DNA from: Pseudoalteromonas neustonica
Lineage (GTDB): Bacteria > Pseudomonadota > Gammaproteobacteria > Enterobacterales > Alteromonadaceae
Reading direction: 5' to 3'
DNA length: 64,000 nucleotides
Assembly: GCF_001653135.1 (NCBI RefSeq)
Contig: NZ_BDDS01000019.1
Location: forward strand, 1 to 64,000
Of the stretch, positions 17,529-26,767 are shown piece by piece. The notes beneath the pieces were generated by a model, which saw nothing but the letters and a program-made list of their open reading frames with translations, was not told the origin of the DNA and ran no database searches. Each line of letters begins with the position of its first letter. Position 1 is the stretch's first letter. The position numbers were made by a program, and so were the translations under genes.

Positions 17529-18268
17529 TTTTTCGTCTTCCAAGTGTCAATTGTCTCTAATGCGAATTGTAACGCGCTATCCAATTTTGCAGGGTCTTTA
17601 AATAATTTGTCGGCATCTTTAACAATAATTTCTTCATCGCTATTAAATTGCGCTACTAACTCAATGCCTCCAGAGCCCATAGTTAAAAGTGTGTCATACT
17701 CATCTCGAATGCGGATATACACTCTGCTGCCTGGCACATAACCTTGTTCGTTTTGAAATAGTGATACAAATATATCACCACCATCGGCACCACCTTCAAG
17801 GTAAGACTCTTCTTGGCCATACCATTTGGCTACGTGGCCTAATAAAATACTGTTAGTAAAATGTGCGCGTACGGTATCAACACCTGCAAATACAAATGCA
17901 TTTATACCTAGCTTAGTTTTTGTTGTGAAAAGGGCTTTTTTCCAGAGTTCATTACGTAGGTTTTCATTTTCTTGACCAGTAAGCGGGTCATATAAGTTGT
18001 CAGCGTTGTCTAATAATTGATGAAATACAGTATAAACTTCGCTGGCATCTACTACTTTAAACCCACGCTCTTCAAGTGCTTTTTTTATAGGTGTCTTATA
18101 ATGACTTTCTAATTGTTGTTTAAAGTAAGTGAGATCTTCTTCAACATAAAAACCGCCAAATCCGAGTACCTGATGGTTTGATTTTAATTGTGCCGTATTC
18201 ATGTAATTAGGTGAAGAGTTACAGCCACTTAATGTGATAAGGATAATAATAGTAAAAATATATCTCAT
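17525..18268 (-). CDS. Lipoprotein of unknown function, second gene of a lipoprotein operon
   Basis: A 247-residue lipoprotein with lipobox TLSGC (Cys16, then Asn). The mature part has LGFGGFYVEEDLTYF followed by a segment ALEERGFKVVDAS-TVFHQLL that resembles the helix-strand patterns of periplasmic proteins which scan for resistance or assembly functions, but I cannot place it in a family. Its stop overlaps the start of the next gene by four bases, and the upstream lipoprotein gene ends 27 bases before its start. Function is unknown; co-expression of all three is very likely. Confidence 0.75.
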   Translation of the reverse strand: MRYIFTIIILITLSGCNSSPNYMNTAQLKSNHQVLGFGGFYVEEDLTYFKQQLESHYKTPIKKALEERGFKVVDASEVYTVFHQLLDNADNLYDPLTGQENENLRNELWKKALFTTKTKLGINAFVFAGVDTVRAHFTNSILLGHVAKWYGQEESYLEGGADGGDIFVSLFQNEQGYVPGSRVYIRIRDEYDTLLTMGSGGIELVAQFNSDEEIIVKDADKLFKDPAKLDSALQFALETIDTWKTKK

Positions 18269-18295
18269 AATAATTCCTGAAAAATGAGTGTAAAA

Positions 18296-18880
18296 TTAAA
18301 GTAACTTGATACCAATTTTAGCGAACGAAGTGAGGGTAAGGTGCCTGTATTCACTTCCTCCGACTTGTGAGCGCCAATTGATTGTGACTTTTTTATTATT
18401 CAAGCTGCTATCAGTATAAAAAATTAAGTATTTGGCTTCCTCTGGTAGAGTAAATTGTGTTTTGTAATATAGATTACCATCCAAGTCTAAGGTTGTTGGT
18501 AAGCTATATCCCCATGCTTCATAAGGTTTAAGGTGTTTAATAACCTGCTTTGATTTATCTAAAATCAGTAACTGTGGATAAACCAGTGTTGCAGTTTGAA
18601 TAAAAGCACCATTGGCGTGACTAAAAACTTGGGCAAAGCGACTATTGTGTGGTTTTTCAATTGCAATGAATGGGCTTTTAGCCTCGTTAAAAAGCCTGAC
18701 TGGCTGCTTTTCTAAATCAAAGTAAGTAAGCTGCTTTGGTTGTTGGGCTACAAATTTAATCGATTTTAAGTCCGAGCAGCATGCAGTACGGTTATTTAAC
18801 TTGATTAGATCACTTTCAGGCGAATTAGCGCAAGAAGATAAGAACAGAGGTAAGATCAATGCGGTCGCTAATTTTTTCAT
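18296..18880 (-). CDS. Lipoprotein, possibly MalM-like, first gene of a lipoprotein operon
   Basis: A 194-residue lipoprotein with lipobox FLSSC (Cys17, then Ala). The body, with an early CCSDLKSI motif, a central FIQTATLVYPQLLILDKSKQ and a late AKYLIFYTD segment, reminds me of MalM, the periplasmic protein of maltose operons, and of related beta-sandwich lipoproteins; this is a weak impression, not an identification, and no maltose genes are nearby. It leads the operon with two further lipoprotein genes; a promoter must lie between 18881 and about 19080. Confidence 0.65.
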   Translation of the reverse strand: MKKLATALILPLFLSSCANSPESDLIKLNNRTACCSDLKSIKFVAQQPKQLTYFDLEKQPVRLFNEAKSPFIAIEKPHNSRFAQVFSHANGAFIQTATLVYPQLLILDKSKQVIKHLKPYEAWGYSLPTTLDLDGNLYYKTQFTLPEEAKYLIFYTDSSLNNKKVTINWRSQVGGSEYRHLTLTSFAKIGIKLL

Positions 18881-19112
18881 AACTTTTATTATTATTATTT
18901 ATGTGTAAATAATACCTAATCTGGAACAAGACATAAAATATATAAAACTTGAATATGTGACACAATGTAAATGAAATTAAACAAATTATGGGGGGAAGCT
19001 GTGTTACTCCAAATAATCGGTGGTATTTAACTACACAAGAAACAAAGTTAAGCATACTTGCAAATATGGATAAACGTATTTAAAAATAACTATAAAATTG
19101 AAAAGGCACTTT

Positions 19113-19829
19113 ATGAGTATCATAACTTTAACGACTCACAATAATATTGCGATTTTAACTTTAACAAATGGTGAAAATCGTCAGAACCCACAATTTGCGC
19201 AGCAACTCAAACAGATGCTTGCAAAGGTTGTTGAAAATCAAAACCACAAAGCGCTCGTGATCACTTCAAACGATGAAAAGTGCTGGAGCTTAGGTATTGA
19301 CACTGACTGGCTATTACCTGCAATGAAGGCAAAAAACGCCGATGAAATTCGTACTTTTATGTACGATATGGACGATGTATTTAAAACGTTACTACTTTTC
19401 CCAATGCCAGTGATTGCTGCTATTAATGGCCATGCTTTTGGTAACGGTGCAATTTTAGCTTGCGCCTGCGATTTTAGATTTATGCGCGGCGATCGTGGGT
19501 TCTTTTGTTTCCCTGAAGTGGATTTATCTATTCCATTTTTACCGGGGATGATAGCTTTTGTAAAAAAAGCGATACCTTATTATCGTTTTAACGAAATGAA
19601 GCTAACAGGGCGCCGAGTATCTGGAGCCGAGCTGGCTATTGATCACGTTATTGAGAAAGCCTCAACTGACCAAGAAAACTTATTAGCCGATGCAATGGCG
19701 TTTGCAGCCACGTTTGATAAAAAGCGCACTATTTTTGCCGAGCACAAAAAGCGCTTACACAAAGACATTATTCAGATCATTGATGAAGAAAATAAGCCAT
19801 TCATCGATAAGCTAGCCTTGATGGTTTAA
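19113..19829 (+). CDS. Enoyl-CoA hydratase/isomerase family protein
   Basis: A 238-residue crotonase-fold protein. The CoA and oxyanion-hole region AAINGHAFGNGAILACACDFRFM (about 106-128) is typical, as is the following FPEVDLSIPFLPG segment. The usual catalytic Glu pair of hydratases is not obvious: the second position lies in PEVDLSIPF, closer to delta3-delta2-enoyl-CoA isomerases. I chose the ATG at 19113, preceded by AAAAGG, over a TTG 15 bases upstream. It is monocistronic in a region of unrelated genes. Role probably in fatty-acid or organic-acid catabolism. Confidence 0.82.
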   Translation: MSIITLTTHNNIAILTLTNGENRQNPQFAQQLKQMLAKVVENQNHKALVITSNDEKCWSLGIDTDWLLPAMKAKNADEIRTFMYDMDDVFKTLLLFPMPVIAAINGHAFGNGAILACACDFRFMRGDRGFFCFPEVDLSIPFLPGMIAFVKKAIPYYRFNEMKLTGRRVSGAELAIDHVIEKASTDQENLLADAMAFAATFDKKRTIFAEHKKRLHKDIIQIIDEENKPFIDKLALMV

Positions 19830-20035
19830 GTTATAAATCGCCATTTTCGTGTTTAAGCGCTAATTGTTGATTGTTATTTTTAATAATACATAGCTTAAAA
19901 TTTGGATCGGATTATGGATAATCAAACTTAAGTTGATGAAGATAAAATAGACGAAGTTGTATTTTTCAGAATTTTCCTATTGCCTGTTGTTTATTGTCTA
20001 TGCTAATAATTTGCTATATTAAAAAAGGATTTGCA

Positions 20036-20932
20036 ATGTTAAAAATTACACATCTGTTTATTTCTATATTTCTCCTTGCTTGCTCTGTCTCCGCGTTTGG
20101 TCAATCGGAGGTTGTTATTTGCAATGACTGCTCACAAAATAAACAAGAAAGAGTCGCGAAATTCAGTGCAGAATATAACACTAGGTCTATTGTCGTTGTT
20201 GATATGAAAAATGAAACAGCAAAAAAGTTTGACACTTTCTACTCTGAAGATCGGTTTGGTGAGCCGTCGATAAATGTATCTCAGACATCTTTGAATAGTG
20301 ATGAACTCCATGATTTGGATTTGCTTTATCAGTACCGTAAAGAGTTAGTGCGTGTTGTTACACTAGCTGCGAATAAAAGTATGTTTGGGTCAGAGACGAA
20401 CGCTTTTAATAAAAATAGTTTAAATACTGCTTCTTCAAGCGGCTCAACTGATGATTATGTAATTGGAAAAGTAATTAAAGTTAAAGGTAGTCCCTATGAT
20501 TTTATGAATAATAGTTCCTTTAGAAATAGTATTTATAATTCACATTTTGGAGGTTCAACGAGTGGCCTAGCAAAAATTTTATCAAATACCATGAAAACGA
20601 TTAAGTTTCCTAGTATGAATAAACCAGAAGTTTATATTAAAGTTGAGTTTTACAGTGATGATCTAGGCAACGTTCCTAACGGATTTATTAGTGTAACTTT
20701 AAAATTAGTGACTCAGTCTTTTGATATATTAGGTGGACGAGATGGGTTTAATAATTCAATCCCTCTTACCCGTGCTGATGTAGATGGTCGACAATTCAAA
20801 TTCTCAGGGGCTGCTGATGGCCTTAAGGAAAAAGCTAAGTTTGAATTGTATATCAATCCTTTTGGTGGCGGTTGCTCTGTGACTAAAACGGAAGTTATAG
20901 GTAATAGAGTCGTTTATACCTACCGCTGTTAA
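20036..20932 (+). CDS. Exported protein of unknown function
   Basis: A 298-residue protein with a clear signal peptide (MLKITHLFISIFLLACSVSAFG). The mature part begins with a Cys pair (ICNDCSQ) and ends with two Cys (GGGCSVTK... YTYRC), suggesting disulfides. I do not recognise a domain. The ATG at 20036 has AAAAAAGG upstream; a start 42 bases earlier would be out of place before the signal peptide. It is followed by a terminator. No neighbour suggests a role. Confidence 0.72.
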   Translation: MLKITHLFISIFLLACSVSAFGQSEVVICNDCSQNKQERVAKFSAEYNTRSIVVVDMKNETAKKFDTFYSEDRFGEPSINVSQTSLNSDELHDLDLLYQYRKELVRVVTLAANKSMFGSETNAFNKNSLNTASSSGSTDDYVIGKVIKVKGSPYDFMNNSSFRNSIYNSHFGGSTSGLAKILSNTMKTIKFPSMNKPEVYIKVEFYSDDLGNVPNGFISVTLKLVTQSFDILGGRDGFNNSIPLTRADVDGRQFKFSGAADGLKEKAKFELYINPFGGGCSVTKTEVIGNRVVYTYRC

Positions 20933-20945
20933 TTTGTTTGGCAGA

Positions 20946-20974
20946 GTAACTTTTAGGTTGAATCTAAAAGTTAC
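20946..20974 (+). terminator. Terminator after the exported orphan protein
   Basis: An 11-bp perfect stem GTAACTTTTAG / CTAAAAGTTAC with a 7-base loop, 13 bases past the stop codon, followed by CCCTTTAT. The T-run is short, so efficiency is uncertain. It also lies downstream of the convergent lnt gene. Confidence 0.65.
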
Positions 20975-21032
20975 CCTTTATGTTAATTAAATAATTACGC
21001 AAACAGGCATAAGGCTGAACCTTTAACCTGGC

Positions 21033-22604
21033 CTAGCGCCTAGCACCTCTAGTAATCCCACCAACCCCCATCAATACCACTGCAATCCACACTGGCAAAT
21101 TACCATATTGGCTATAAATACTGTCGCCTTCGATTAATTTAATTTCAGCTTTAAGTACGTCAGCTTTAAACTGTGGCATGTTTAATTGAGTGTTACTAAT
21201 AGGATCGTACACGCCGCTGATGCCGTTGTTAGTAACACGAATAAGTGGGCGTTGTAACTCAAGGGCACGCATTCGTGCTATTTGCATATGCTGGTGGGGG
21301 CCGTGTGAGGCGCCAAACCATGCATCATTGCTGACGGTAAATAAAATATCAGAGTCATTATGATAATTACCCCGGACTAAATTGGCAAAGGCTATCTCGT
21401 AGCAAATGGCTGGCAGGATATTTAAACCGTTAGCACGTAGGTTATTTTGCACTTCATCGCCGCGAGTGAATGATGACATGGGTAAATCAAATAATGGTGC
21501 GATAGGGCGCAATATCTCTTCAAATGGCACGAATTCACCAATAGGGAGTAATTGATGCTTTTGATAGCGGTTATTGCCTAGGTATTGATAATGGCCATGC
21601 TCATCATCACGCTCTTTATTACCAAGTACTATAAGAGTGTTGAAAATAGCGCGAGTATGGCGCTGATAGTCAACAATACCCGTTATGAGCGCTGTATTAT
21701 TAAAGGATGCAGCACTATCCAGACCCGCTAAAAAACTATCAGCGAGGGCTTCTATTTCGGGGACTGCGGCCTCTGGCCAAACGATTAAATCAGCATTCCA
21801 ATTTGGCCGAGTCATGTCTTGATATTTGCTCATGGTGGCCCAAAATTCACTGGGTTCAAAACGTAGGTTTTGTTTGATATTACCTTGTACGAGCAGTGTG
21901 TTAATCGTTTTATCACTGTATTTATTATCATGCCCTACAACACCTATAACGCTGATAAGTCCAATGATCGCAGTGCTGATCAACGTGGTTTTTATTTCTT
22001 TATCAAAGATTAAGCGAAACAGCGAAAAACCAATGGTTATACATATTAATGTTAAGCCAAACTCACCAACTATAGGGGCTAAATAATTAAGTGGGCTGTC
22101 GGTTTGGGTATAGCCAAAACTTAACCAAGGAAAACCGGTAAGTACTACACCACGTAGGTACTCAGTTATAGCAAAGGTGCTAATAAGTAATAAACCATAG
22201 CTATTAGGCCCACTGGCAAAGCGTGCAGAGAGCGCAAAGGCAAGTGCCGGATATATAGCTAAATAGGCGCATAACAGCACCATCAATAGCAATGAGGCTA
22301 CTAATGGCATTCCGCCAAAGGTGGCGATAGATACATGCACCCAGCTTATTCCTGCACCAAACCAGCCAAGGCCGAATATAAACCCATATTTAGCGGCATG
22401 TTTGCTGGCTAATTTACCATATTGGTTTTTTGATGTATGTGTACTATGGATTGCTACTGCTATGCAGGCAAAGGTGAGGGGCCAAATCTCAAAAGGAGCA
22501 TAGCTTAGCGTTAAAAAGAGGCCCGCAAATAATGCGAGCCATGCTTTTTTATCTTTTGCTAAGTTTAGGCAATTAGTCAGTATTGTCTTCACTATCGCTG
22601 TCAT
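21033..22604 (-). CDS. lnt: Apolipoprotein N-acyltransferase
   Basis: Adds the third acyl chain to the N-terminal Cys of lipoproteins in the inner membrane, the last step before Lol export. The 523-residue protein has several N-terminal membrane segments (about 20-230), then a nitrilase-fold domain with the catalytic triad Glu278 (VWPEAA), Lys349 (YQKHQLLPIGE) and Cys401 (AICYEIAF), and one C-terminal membrane helix. Its start overlaps the end of corC by 32 bases, with AAAGG before the ATG, as part of the phoH-ybeY-corC-lnt operon. The window encodes several lipoproteins that would be substrates. Confidence 0.96.
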   Translation of the reverse strand: MTAIVKTILTNCLNLAKDKKAWLALFAGLFLTLSYAPFEIWPLTFACIAVAIHSTHTSKNQYGKLASKHAAKYGFIFGLGWFGAGISWVHVSIATFGGMPLVASLLLMVLLCAYLAIYPALAFALSARFASGPNSYGLLLISTFAITEYLRGVVLTGFPWLSFGYTQTDSPLNYLAPIVGEFGLTLICITIGFSLFRLIFDKEIKTTLISTAIIGLISVIGVVGHDNKYSDKTINTLLVQGNIKQNLRFEPSEFWATMSKYQDMTRPNWNADLIVWPEAAVPEIEALADSFLAGLDSAASFNNTALITGIVDYQRHTRAIFNTLIVLGNKERDDEHGHYQYLGNNRYQKHQLLPIGEFVPFEEILRPIAPLFDLPMSSFTRGDEVQNNLRANGLNILPAICYEIAFANLVRGNYHNDSDILFTVSNDAWFGASHGPHQHMQIARMRALELQRPLIRVTNNGISGVYDPISNTQLNMPQFKADVLKAEIKLIEGDSIYSQYGNLPVWIAVVLMGVGGITRGARR

Positions 22605-23457
22605 CAGCCTTTGGTACGGTCACTTGTAATTGCAGTAAGCGTCGGCTATCTGCATTAGTGACTTTAAATTGTAGACCATCGATTAAAATGGTTTCGCCGC
22701 GTCCAGGCATATGACCAAAGGCATGTAGCACTGTACCACCTATTGTGTCGGCGTCTTGACTGCTATAGCCACTTTTAAATTTTTCATTAAAGTCATCAAC
22801 GGGTGTTAGCGCTTGAACAATAAACACATGTTTTGCAACTTGACGAATATCTTGTTGCTCTTCTTCTTCATCATGTTCATCTTCAATCTCACCAACGATG
22901 AGTTCAAGAATATCTTCAATGGTAACTAAACCGGATACACCGCCATATTCATCAATAACAAGTGCCATATGATAGCGTTGTTGGCGAAATTCATTAAGCA
23001 ATGTATCAACACGTTTACTTTCAGGTACAACTACCGCTGGGCGTAAATAATCGCGCAGTGATGGCAGTTGATCATCTTTATTTAAAATTAACGGCAGTAA
23101 ATCTTTTGCTAGTAAAATACCTTCTATATGATCTTTATCTTCACATACCACCGGAAAGCGTGAATGTGTTGAATGAACCATCATTGGAATTAGTTCTTCC
23201 AGTGGAGCGTCAACTTCAAGGGTGATCATTTGTGAGCGCGGGATCATGATGTCTCGCACTTTAAGCTCAGACACGCCAAGCACACCTTCAATCATCTCTT
23301 TGGTTTCAGGATCAATTACATCCCGTTCTTGCGCGTCGGCAATTACCTCAACCAGCTCTTCTCTATTCTGGGGTTCCCCTTGCAACATTTGGGTAATTTT
23401 ACCCAACCAGGTCTTGCCAGAAGAACCCTGGCTAGTCTGCGAGTTATCGTCGCTCAT
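22573..23457 (-). CDS. corC: CBS-domain protein CorC/YbeX
   Basis: A 294-residue cytosolic protein linked to magnesium and cobalt efflux and, in E. coli as YbeX, to ribosome maturation. Two CBS domains occupy about 70-195 (VRDIMIPRSQMITLEVDAPLEE and VPESKRVDTLLNEFRQQ... VIDEYGGVSGLVTIEDILEL), followed by the CorC/HlyC C-terminal domain with DTIGGTVLHAFGHMPGRGE. Acidic residues between the domains (EDEHDEEEEQ) are typical. It lies between ybeY (22 bases upstream) and lnt (overlapping), as in many proteobacteria. Confidence 0.95.
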   Translation of the reverse strand: MSDDNSQTSQGSSGKTWLGKITQMLQGEPQNREELVEVIADAQERDVIDPETKEMIEGVLGVSELKVRDIMIPRSQMITLEVDAPLEELIPMMVHSTHSRFPVVCEDKDHIEGILLAKDLLPLILNKDDQLPSLRDYLRPAVVVPESKRVDTLLNEFRQQRYHMALVIDEYGGVSGLVTIEDILELIVGEIEDEHDEEEEQQDIRQVAKHVFIVQALTPVDDFNEKFKSGYSSQDADTIGGTVLHAFGHMPGRGETILIDGLQFKVTNADSRRLLQLQVTVPKADDSDSEDNTD

Positions 23458-23479
23458 TGCGTCTATTTGCTCCGTAAAT

Positions 23480-23938
23480 TTAAATATCGTCCCGATATGG
23501 GTCTGCTATGCCTAGATCAGCTAGTAATTGCTTTTCTATGCTTTCCATCTCATTCGCATCTTCATCCTTTATATGGTCAAATCCAAGTAAATGCAAGCAT
23601 CCGTGGATCACCATATGGGCAAAATGGTCATGAAATGTCTTTTCTTGCTCAATTGCTTCAGCCAATACGATGGCTGGGCAAATAATTAAATCACCGACTA
23701 AAGGTATATCTATGCCAGGTGGTGCTTCAAATTCAAACGACAACACATTGGTTGGTTTATCTTTACCACGGTAGTCATTATTGAGTTGCTGGCTTTGTGC
23801 TTCATCAGCAATAACAATGCTTAGTTCTGATTCATCACGGTATTGGCTTAATGCTTTATTCGCCCATAGCGCAAATTGCTCAAGGGTAGGCAAGTTGTCA
23901 AACTCACAGGCTATTTGTAAATCAAGTTCAGTGTTCAC
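23480..23938 (-). CDS. ybeY: Endoribonuclease YbeY
   Basis: Single-strand endoribonuclease for 16S rRNA 3' processing and 70S quality control. The zinc motif H-x3-H-x5-H is present as HGCLHLLGFDH near the C-terminus. I chose the GTG at 23938, five bases after the phoH stop and with AAAGAG before it, because the resulting N-terminus (MNTELDLQIACE) matches the length of the E. coli protein; an in-frame TTG at 23959 overlapping phoH is less likely. The product then has about 152 residues. It is in the conserved phoH-ybeY-corC-lnt operon. Confidence 0.93.
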   Translation of the reverse strand: MNTELDLQIACEFDNLPTLEQFALWANKALSQYRDESELSIVIADEAQSQQLNNDYRGKDKPTNVLSFEFEAPPGIDIPLVGDLIICPAIVLAEAIEQEKTFHDHFAHMVIHGCLHLLGFDHIKDEDANEMESIEKQLLADLGIADPYRDDI

Positions 23939-23942
23939 GGCA

Positions 23943-25004
23943 TTACTCTTTAGTAGCAAGTTGATCTTGCTCTTTATTTGCTAGCAAATCTTTGGCGCGC
24001 TGTTTTTCTGCACGCTTTAGGCGATCCGCTTCATCATTACGCTCATACGCTTCAACGATGCGCGCAACAACAGGATGGCGAACTACATCATGGGACTGGA
24101 AAAAGTTAAAGCTTATTTCTTCTACATCGCTAAGTACTTCAATGGCGTGGCGAAGTCCTGAACGTGCCCCACGAGGTAAATCTACTTGAGTGATATCGCC
24201 GGTGATCACTGCCTTTGAATTAAAGCCAATACGAGTTAAGAACATTTTCATTTGTTCAACCGTGGTATTTTGGCTCTCGTCTAAAATAATAAAGGCATCG
24301 TTAAGTGTACGACCGCGCATAAAAGCCAGTGGTGCAACTTCAATGATGTTTTGCTCAAGTAGTTTTTCTACTTTTTCAAAACCAAGCATTTCAAATAGTG
24401 CATCGTAAAGCGGGCGCAGGTATGGGTCTATTTTTTGACTTAAATCACCCGGTAAAAACCCCAATTTCTCACCTGCTTCAACAGCAGGGCGGGTTAGTAA
24501 AATACGGCGAATTTCTTGACGTTCTAAGGCATCAACGGCGGCGGCTACGGCTAAATAGGTTTTCCCCGTTCCTGCCGGACCAATACCAAAAGTGATATCG
24601 TGACGAAAAATATTTGAGACGTAATGACCTTGGTTATCATTGCGTGGTTTTATAACGCCACGACGCGTTTTGATGACAACTTCTTTGCCATATTCACTTA
24701 ACTCGTCTTGCTCTAATGCTTTTGATTCACTAATTGCTAGATGTACTGCGTTAGCTTCAATGTCAGTAATAACACCGCGCACAGGCTGGGTATCGACATA
24801 CAAATCTTTAACGATTTCCATGGCTGCAAAGGCACTGGTTGTTTTACCTGTGATTTTAAAGTAGTTGTCGCGGTGAGTAATTTCAACACCTAAACGGCGC
24901 TCAATATGTTTGATATTTTCGTCAAACGGGCCACATAAAGCACAAAGACGCTTGTTGTCGGAGGGTTCTAAATAAATCTCTAATTTTTTTAATTGATTAC
25001 TCAA
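23943..25004 (-). CDS. ybeZ: PhoH-like ATPase YbeZ
   Basis: A 353-residue PhoH-family ATPase. The Walker A motif GPAGTGKT is at 142-149, with the preceding TRRGVIKPRNDNQ segment typical of the family, and a DEXX-like FIILDESQNTT follows in the second half. An N-terminal KH-like RNA-binding part is visible (about 5-75). It works with YbeY in rRNA metabolism in E. coli. The C-terminal tail is rich in charged residues. It lies 49 bases downstream of miaB and starts the ybeZ-ybeY-corC-lnt group. Confidence 0.93.
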   Translation of the reverse strand: MSNQLKKLEIYLEPSDNKRLCALCGPFDENIKHIERRLGVEITHRDNYFKITGKTTSAFAAMEIVKDLYVDTQPVRGVITDIEANAVHLAISESKALEQDELSEYGKEVVIKTRRGVIKPRNDNQGHYVSNIFRHDITFGIGPAGTGKTYLAVAAAVDALERQEIRRILLTRPAVEAGEKLGFLPGDLSQKIDPYLRPLYDALFEMLGFEKVEKLLEQNIIEVAPLAFMRGRTLNDAFIILDESQNTTVEQMKMFLTRIGFNSKAVITGDITQVDLPRGARSGLRHAIEVLSDVEEISFNFFQSHDVVRHPVVARIVEAYERNDEADRLKRAEKQRAKDLLANKEQDQLATKE

Positions 25005-25053
25005 AATTGCTTCCTATTTTAATGTGCCAGCGAGGCTGGCACGTCAATATCGC

Positions 25054-26499
25054 CTAAGGAACGAAAGTTGCGACACCTAATTCGTCAGGTGTTATTTGCG
25101 GTTCAGGTTGTGCAGCTTTGCTTAAAATATCAGCAGGTGCAACATCGCGGCGCAAGTTCATTTCTGATTCTGTTCGAATTAGGTCACCACGTAAAGAGTT
25201 AGGCAGCGCCTCTGTGATACGTACATCAACGAACTGGCCGATCACCGTGTGTGGGCCAACAAAGTTAACAACGCGGTTATTTTCAGTACGTCCACGCAAT
25301 TCCATCGGGTTTTTCTTTGATGGGCCTTCCACTAAAATACGTTGTTCGGTATCAAACATTTGACGGCTAATTTGCTGCGCCATTTGAGTAATACGGTTTT
25401 GTAACAAGTATAAACGTTCTTTTTTCTCTTGCTCAGATACATCATCAGGCAAGTCCGCGGCAGGTGTACCTGGGCGCGCACTGTAGATAAAGCTAAAGCT
25501 CATATCAAAACCAATATCGTTGATAAGGTTCATTGTCGCTTCAAAATCCATTTTGCTTTCACCAGGGAACCCAATGATAAAGTCAGATGACATACTTAAA
25601 TTAGGACGAATTTTACGTAATTTACGAATTGTCGATTTGTACTCAAGCGCGGTATGTCCACGCTTCATTAGATTAAGAATACGATCCGAGCCACTTTGTA
25701 CTGGTAAATGTAAGTGATCGACAAGTTCAGGTACATCGGCATAAACTTCAATGATATCTGGTGTAAATTCTACCGGGTGCGATGTGGTGTAACGAATACG
25801 GTCAATACCATCAATCGCTGCAACATAACGAATTAAATCAGAGAAGTAACAAATTTCGCCATCGTGAGTTTCACCGCGATATGCATTTACGTTTTGACCC
25901 AGTAAGTTTACTTCACGTACGTTTTGTTCTGCTAATTGGGCTATTTCTAATAATACATCATCAAGCGGGCGGCTTACTTCTTCGCCACGAGTATAAGGTA
26001 CTACGCAAAAGGTACAGTATTTAGAGCAGCCTTCCATGATAGATACAAACGCTGACGGGCCATCCGCTTTTGGCTCTGGTAAACGGTCAAACTTCTCAAT
26101 TTCTGGAAATGAAATATCAACCACTGAGCTGCCTTTGTTACCTTGCACTTGTTTGATCATTTCAGGTAAACGGTGCAGAGTTTGCGGGCCAAAAATAACG
26201 TCGACAAATGGCGCACGTTGGCGAATTGAATCACCTTCTTGCGATGCAACACAGCCACCAACGCCGATAATAAGATCAGGTTTATCATCTTTTAATAATT
26301 TCCAGCGGCCAAGCTGATGAAATACTTTTTCCTGTGCTTTTTCGCGAATTGAACAGGTATTGAGTAAGATTACATCTGCGTCTTTAGCTTCATCGGTTAA
26401 CTGGTAACCGTTAGTTGCATCGAGAAGATCAGCCATTTTCTGAGAGTCGTATTCATTCATCTGACAACCCCAGGTTTTAATATGCAGCTTTTTACTCAT
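25054..26499 (-). CDS. miaB: tRNA-i6A37 methylthiotransferase MiaB
   Basis: Radical SAM enzyme adding a methylthio group to isopentenyl-adenosine 37 of tRNAs. The 481-residue protein has the three N-terminal cluster ligands C12, C49 and C83, the radical SAM motif C158-x3-C162-x2-C165 (CSKYCTFC), and a C-terminal TRAM domain (about 380-445). The extra C-terminal tail past the TRAM domain is short. It stands divergent from ubiF across 268 bases, as in E. coli, and leads into the phoH operon. Confidence 0.97.
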   Translation of the reverse strand: MSKKLHIKTWGCQMNEYDSQKMADLLDATNGYQLTDEAKDADVILLNTCSIREKAQEKVFHQLGRWKLLKDDKPDLIIGVGGCVASQEGDSIRQRAPFVDVIFGPQTLHRLPEMIKQVQGNKGSSVVDISFPEIEKFDRLPEPKADGPSAFVSIMEGCSKYCTFCVVPYTRGEEVSRPLDDVLLEIAQLAEQNVREVNLLGQNVNAYRGETHDGEICYFSDLIRYVAAIDGIDRIRYTTSHPVEFTPDIIEVYADVPELVDHLHLPVQSGSDRILNLMKRGHTALEYKSTIRKLRKIRPNLSMSSDFIIGFPGESKMDFEATMNLINDIGFDMSFSFIYSARPGTPAADLPDDVSEQEKKERLYLLQNRITQMAQQISRQMFDTEQRILVEGPSKKNPMELRGRTENNRVVNFVGPHTVIGQFVDVRITEALPNSLRGDLIRTESEMNLRRDVAPADILSKAAQPEPQITPDELGVATFVP

Positions 26500-26767
26500 T
26501 GAAATATAGCCTCGTTTTCAATTCGGTAGTGGCACAAAAATGTGCTAGAAACAGGATTAAGTGATGCGAAATTTTACTGTTCGCGAACTTAAAGGACGCG
26601 TATTTTATCTGGATACCCGCCCAGATCCAAGTATAGTTTTTATCTTTGTGATTTGAAATCAAACAAAGCCTTATTTGCGATGTATTAACAGTAAACTCAT
26701 TGGCACTTGTAAATAGAAATACGATACAATCAAACGTACTGAAAATAGCCAAATTAGCGATTTAAAA
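26500..26767. promoter_or_regulatory. Divergent promoter region of miaB and ubiF
   Basis: The 268 bases between the divergent starts of miaB and ubiF must hold both promoters. I see no convincing -35/-10 pair that I would place with certainty, and no gene. The arrangement of these two genes is the same as in E. coli. Confidence 0.4.

Noticed and set aside
26500-26767. Riboswitch between miaB and ubiF
   Set aside because: No conserved riboswitch core could be recognised, and the gap holds two divergent promoters, which explains its length.
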